From contig JAIVEN010000012.1 in assembly GCA_026686845.1 (NCBI GenBank), forward strand, positions 7,256,501-7,320,500: a stretch of 64,000 bases of DNA. The letters are read 5' to 3'. The translations under genes were made by a program, and so were the position numbers. Every line of letters begins with the position of its first letter. Position 1 is the stretch's first letter. The notes under the pieces are model-generated. The model ran no database searches, was not told where the DNA came from, and was given only the letters and a program-made list of their open reading frames with translations. Positions 61,498-64,000 of this stretch are shown here, in pieces. Origin of the DNA: Adenanthera pavonina. Lineage: Eukaryota; Streptophyta; Magnoliopsida; Fabales; Fabaceae.

Positions 61498-62685
61498 ATG
61501 TCTCGAAGAGGAAGACCGAGTAATAGTGATCTCATGAGGCAGATGCATGAGATGCTGGTTGGCCTCAGTAATCAGGTGAATACTCAGGGGGAGACATTGA
61601 GCAGGTTGCAAGAGCGAATAGATAGGTAAGAGCAGGATGAAGTGAATGAAGAGGCCGGTATGTTTGTGGATCTGAATATAGGAGAGGATGAAAATGTGAT
61701 GGAACCTGAGAGAGCCCCAAGAGTTGAAAGAAGGGGTATCTCTTCGCAATTGAAGGACTTTCGGAAGTTTAATTCTCCGGCTTTAGAAGGTACCATGGAT
61801 ATTTCACAAGCTGAAGATTGGATAAAACAATTAGAGAATATCTTCAGTGTGATGGATTGCACCTCAGAGCAAAAGGTGCAATTGGCGGCATTTAAGATTG
61901 AGAAGAAGGCCAAGAGATGGTGGAGGAGTGTTCTCCCGAATGTTGAAGCAATGAATCCTCCTACGACTTAAGAACAGTTTAAGGAACGGTTATTTGCACA
62001 CTACGTCCCTCCAGCCTTAATGATGCAGAAAGAGGCTGAGTTCCTAACTTTTCAACAAGGGAATCTGTCGGCGGATGATTATATTGATCAGTTTTTGGAC
62101 TTAGCGAAATATTCTACTTATCTGAATAATTACCCTGACGATAGGTGGATGGCTCAAAGGTTGTTTGAGGGAGCCCATCCAGAGATAAAGGAGCGGCTAT
62201 CTGTGGTGGAGTTTGTATCCTTTGAGGACTTATGTGAGAAGATTCGTGCCCTGTATAGAAGGATGAAGGAGGCCAAGGAGCATAGAAGGAATTCCATAAT
62301 TTAGGCCTTTTCTCACCTAGGACCTATGGGAGGAATCAGTAAAGGAAGTGGTTCAGGTAGTGGTAGTAGCGGTGGCAATACAGGTTCTAATGGAGGAAGA
62401 GGTCATCACAATAGAAGCCGTCATGGTAGAGGAAGAGGCAGGTTTGGCAAAGATCAGTCCAACAGAGGTCGGTTTGGCAAAGGACCCTTTTATCGAGGAG
62501 GTTTTGAATAGGGGAGTTCTAGTCGGAGTGAGTATGCAGGAAGGGACTCCACTCCATCTCAGTACAGTTCAGGTAAAGCATCAAATCCATGCACATAATG
62601 CGGGTTTAGCCATGGTGACCGTCCGTGCTTGATTTGTTATAATTGTGGGAGACCGGGTCATATGTCACGGAATTGTTGGGAGCTA
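61498..62685 (+). pseudogene. gypsy gag with zinc knuckle, five in-frame stops
   Basis: Start ATG 61498-61500 (MSRRGRPSNSDLMRQ), 130 bases after the PBS. A single frame runs to the zinc knuckle. It is interrupted only by stops: TAA 61627, TAA 61969, TAG 62302, TAG 62509 and TAA near 62596. The capsid-type retrotransposon gag domain is clear (AEDWIKQLENIFSVMDC, KAKRWWRSVLP, QEGNLSADDYIDQF-like block, RLFEGAHPEIKERL). Then a glycine/arginine-rich stretch (62326-62508) and CX2CX4HX4C (CYNCGRPGHMSRNC, about 62635-62676). Because the frame is otherwise open, the loss of function is recent and by point mutation. Confidence 0.88.
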
Positions 62686-64000
62686 AGGCATGATGAAGCA
62701 ATGAGGAGGCCTACGATGCCCGAACGTGTCTTTGCCATCACCCGACAGGAAGCAGATGCAGCGCCTAATCTGATTAGAGGTAAACTTAAACTCAATGGTT
62801 ACTCTATTCATGCTTTGTTTGATTCAGGTGCATCGCATTTCTTCATTTCTTTTGAGTTGTTGGTATCCACACCCACGGAAGTTTTATTAAGAATTGTTCA
62901 AGCTTGTTTAAATTGTGTGGTTCATTTTGAACACCGAAGCATTACCCTGGATCTAATCTGTTGTCGTTGCAAGAGATTGATGTAATAATTATGATGGATT
63001 GGTTAGAGGCAAATAATGCCATTCTTGATTGTGGTTGAAAGACTGTGTCTTTGCCTATGAGTATCCCTAGTGTTGAAGGGGATGAAAATGTTTATTTGTC
63101 CTTTGCTCAAGTTGACAGGTATTTGAAGAAAAGATGTCAAGGGTTCCAAGTTTTCTTCTTTGTGAACGTGGATATGGAAGGTGATATCGAAAGATATTCG
63201 GTTGTGAATGAATTCCCTGATGTGTTTCTAGAGGAGATTACCGGTTTGCCACCACCAAGAGAACTGTAGTTTTCCATCGATTTGGTGCCCGGGACAAGTT
63301 CTGTTTCGAAGGCTCCATATCAAATGGCACCATCTGAATTGAACGAACTAAAGAAGCAGATTGAGGATTTGTTAAAAAGAGGTTTCATCAGACCTAGTGT
63401 CTCGCCTTAGGCAGCTCCAGTACTGTTTGTCAAGAAGAAGGATGGTAGCCTCAGATTGTGCATTGGTTACAGGCAGCTGAACCGAGTGATGATCAAGAAT
63501 CAATATCCTTTGCCTAGGATTGAGGACTTGATTGATCAGTTGGCAGGTGCCTCCATATTCTCTAAAATCAATTTGAGGTCATGATACCATTAATTGCGAG
63601 TGCGTGCTAAGGATATGCCTAAAACGGCATTTCGAACTTGATATGGTCATTATGAATTTCTCGTGATGCCATTCGGGTTGACTAATGCCCCGACAATCTT
63701 CATGGATTATATAAACAGGGTGTTTCGGCCGTATTTGGATAAATTTGTTGTGGTTTTCATTGACAACATTCTGATCTACTCCAAGAGTAAAGAAGAGCAT
63801 GCGCTCCATCTTCAGATTGTGTTGCTAGTACTGCGAGATCACCAACTGTATGCTAAGCTTAGTAAATGTGAGTTTTGGCTACGGGAGGTGAAATTTCTGG
63901 GTCATGTGATTTCTGCAGAAGGAGTGGTAGCAGACCCTAGTAAGGTTGAAGTGGTGTTGAATTGGGAGAGATCGCGACTAGTAACTAAAATTCAGTGTTT
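62686..64000 (+). pseudogene. gypsy protease and reverse transcriptase, broken, partial
   Basis: Protease: the HALFDSGASHFFIS motif at about 62810 keeps the catalytic DSG. A frameshift near 62960 moves the reading to another frame, where IIMMDWLEANNAILDCG continues. RT: ELNELKKQIEDLLKRGFIRPS, APVLFVKKKDGSLRLCIGYRQLN, the FLVMPFGLTNAPTIFM block, then VVFIDNILIYSKSKEEH at about 63750, where the second catalytic Asp of the [FY]xDD motif has become Asn. Stops occur near 63267, 63409, 63583, 63592 and 63640. The window ends within the RT connection. Confidence 0.87.

Larger units (their letters stand above)
58924..64000 (+). mobile_element. Ty3/gypsy Tekay-like element, 5' half, continuing past the window
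   Basis: 5' LTR (58924-61352), PBS, gag, zinc knuckle, protease and RT in order. The window ends in RT at the motif VEVVLNWERSRLVTKIQ, the same place in the same lineage where the window begins. In-frame stops and a frameshift show decay. The matching solo LTR is 9739-12069. Confidence 0.9.

Overview
This window is nuclear DNA of a flowering plant. It is AT-rich and made mostly of nested, decayed LTR retrotransposons. The plant assignment rests on plant-type Ty3/gypsy chromovirus and Sirevirus-like Ty1/copia elements, a Cassandra element carrying a 5S rRNA promoter, a CACTA transposon, a Stowaway-like MITE, and two plant host genes: a ribosome-inactivating protein (RIP) fused to a DUF6598-like domain, and an intron-containing jacalin lectin. 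I cannot name the species.

Layout. 1-8520: 3' half of a decayed Tekay/Del-like gypsy element (RNase H, integrase, chromodomain remnant, PPT, 3' LTR), interrupted by two solo LTRs (645-2219 and 2964-5513). 8521-12869: unclassified non-coding repeat hosting a solo LTR (9739-12069). 12870-about 32350: reverse-strand gypsy 3' LTR and non-coding interior, interrupted by a complete Sirevirus-like copia element (16007-27523) and solo LTRs (28023-29689, 29911-31549). 32357-34816: another reverse solo LTR. 34822-39400: AT-rich DNA with a PPT remnant, a MITE and a tandem repeat. 39439-41234: RIP gene on the minus strand with its TATA box. 41235-51540: repeated copies of a jacalin-upstream module, interrupted by nested solo LTRs (43875-47017, with 44391-46249 inside) and an intact Cassandra (48157-49103). 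51555-53817: seven-exon gene for a protein with three jacalin domains. 54156-56634: non-autonomous CACTA element. 56635-58923: AT-rich DNA with one unexplained small ORF. 58924-64000: 5' half of a second Tekay-like gypsy element (5' LTR, PBS, gag, protease, RT), broken by in-frame stops.

Only two host genes look functional, the RIP and the jacalin lectin. Both belong to families associated with plant defence, about 10 kb apart on opposite strands. Seven solo LTRs, one nested solo-LTR-like insertion, the Cassandra and the CACTA element have target-site duplications readable directly at their edges (three of the solo-type insertions with one mismatch), so the order of insertion can be worked out. 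The most striking non-genic signal is that the Sirevirus-like LTRs carry dense arrays of short palindromes, a different palindrome in each of two families, and one array continues into the region after pol.
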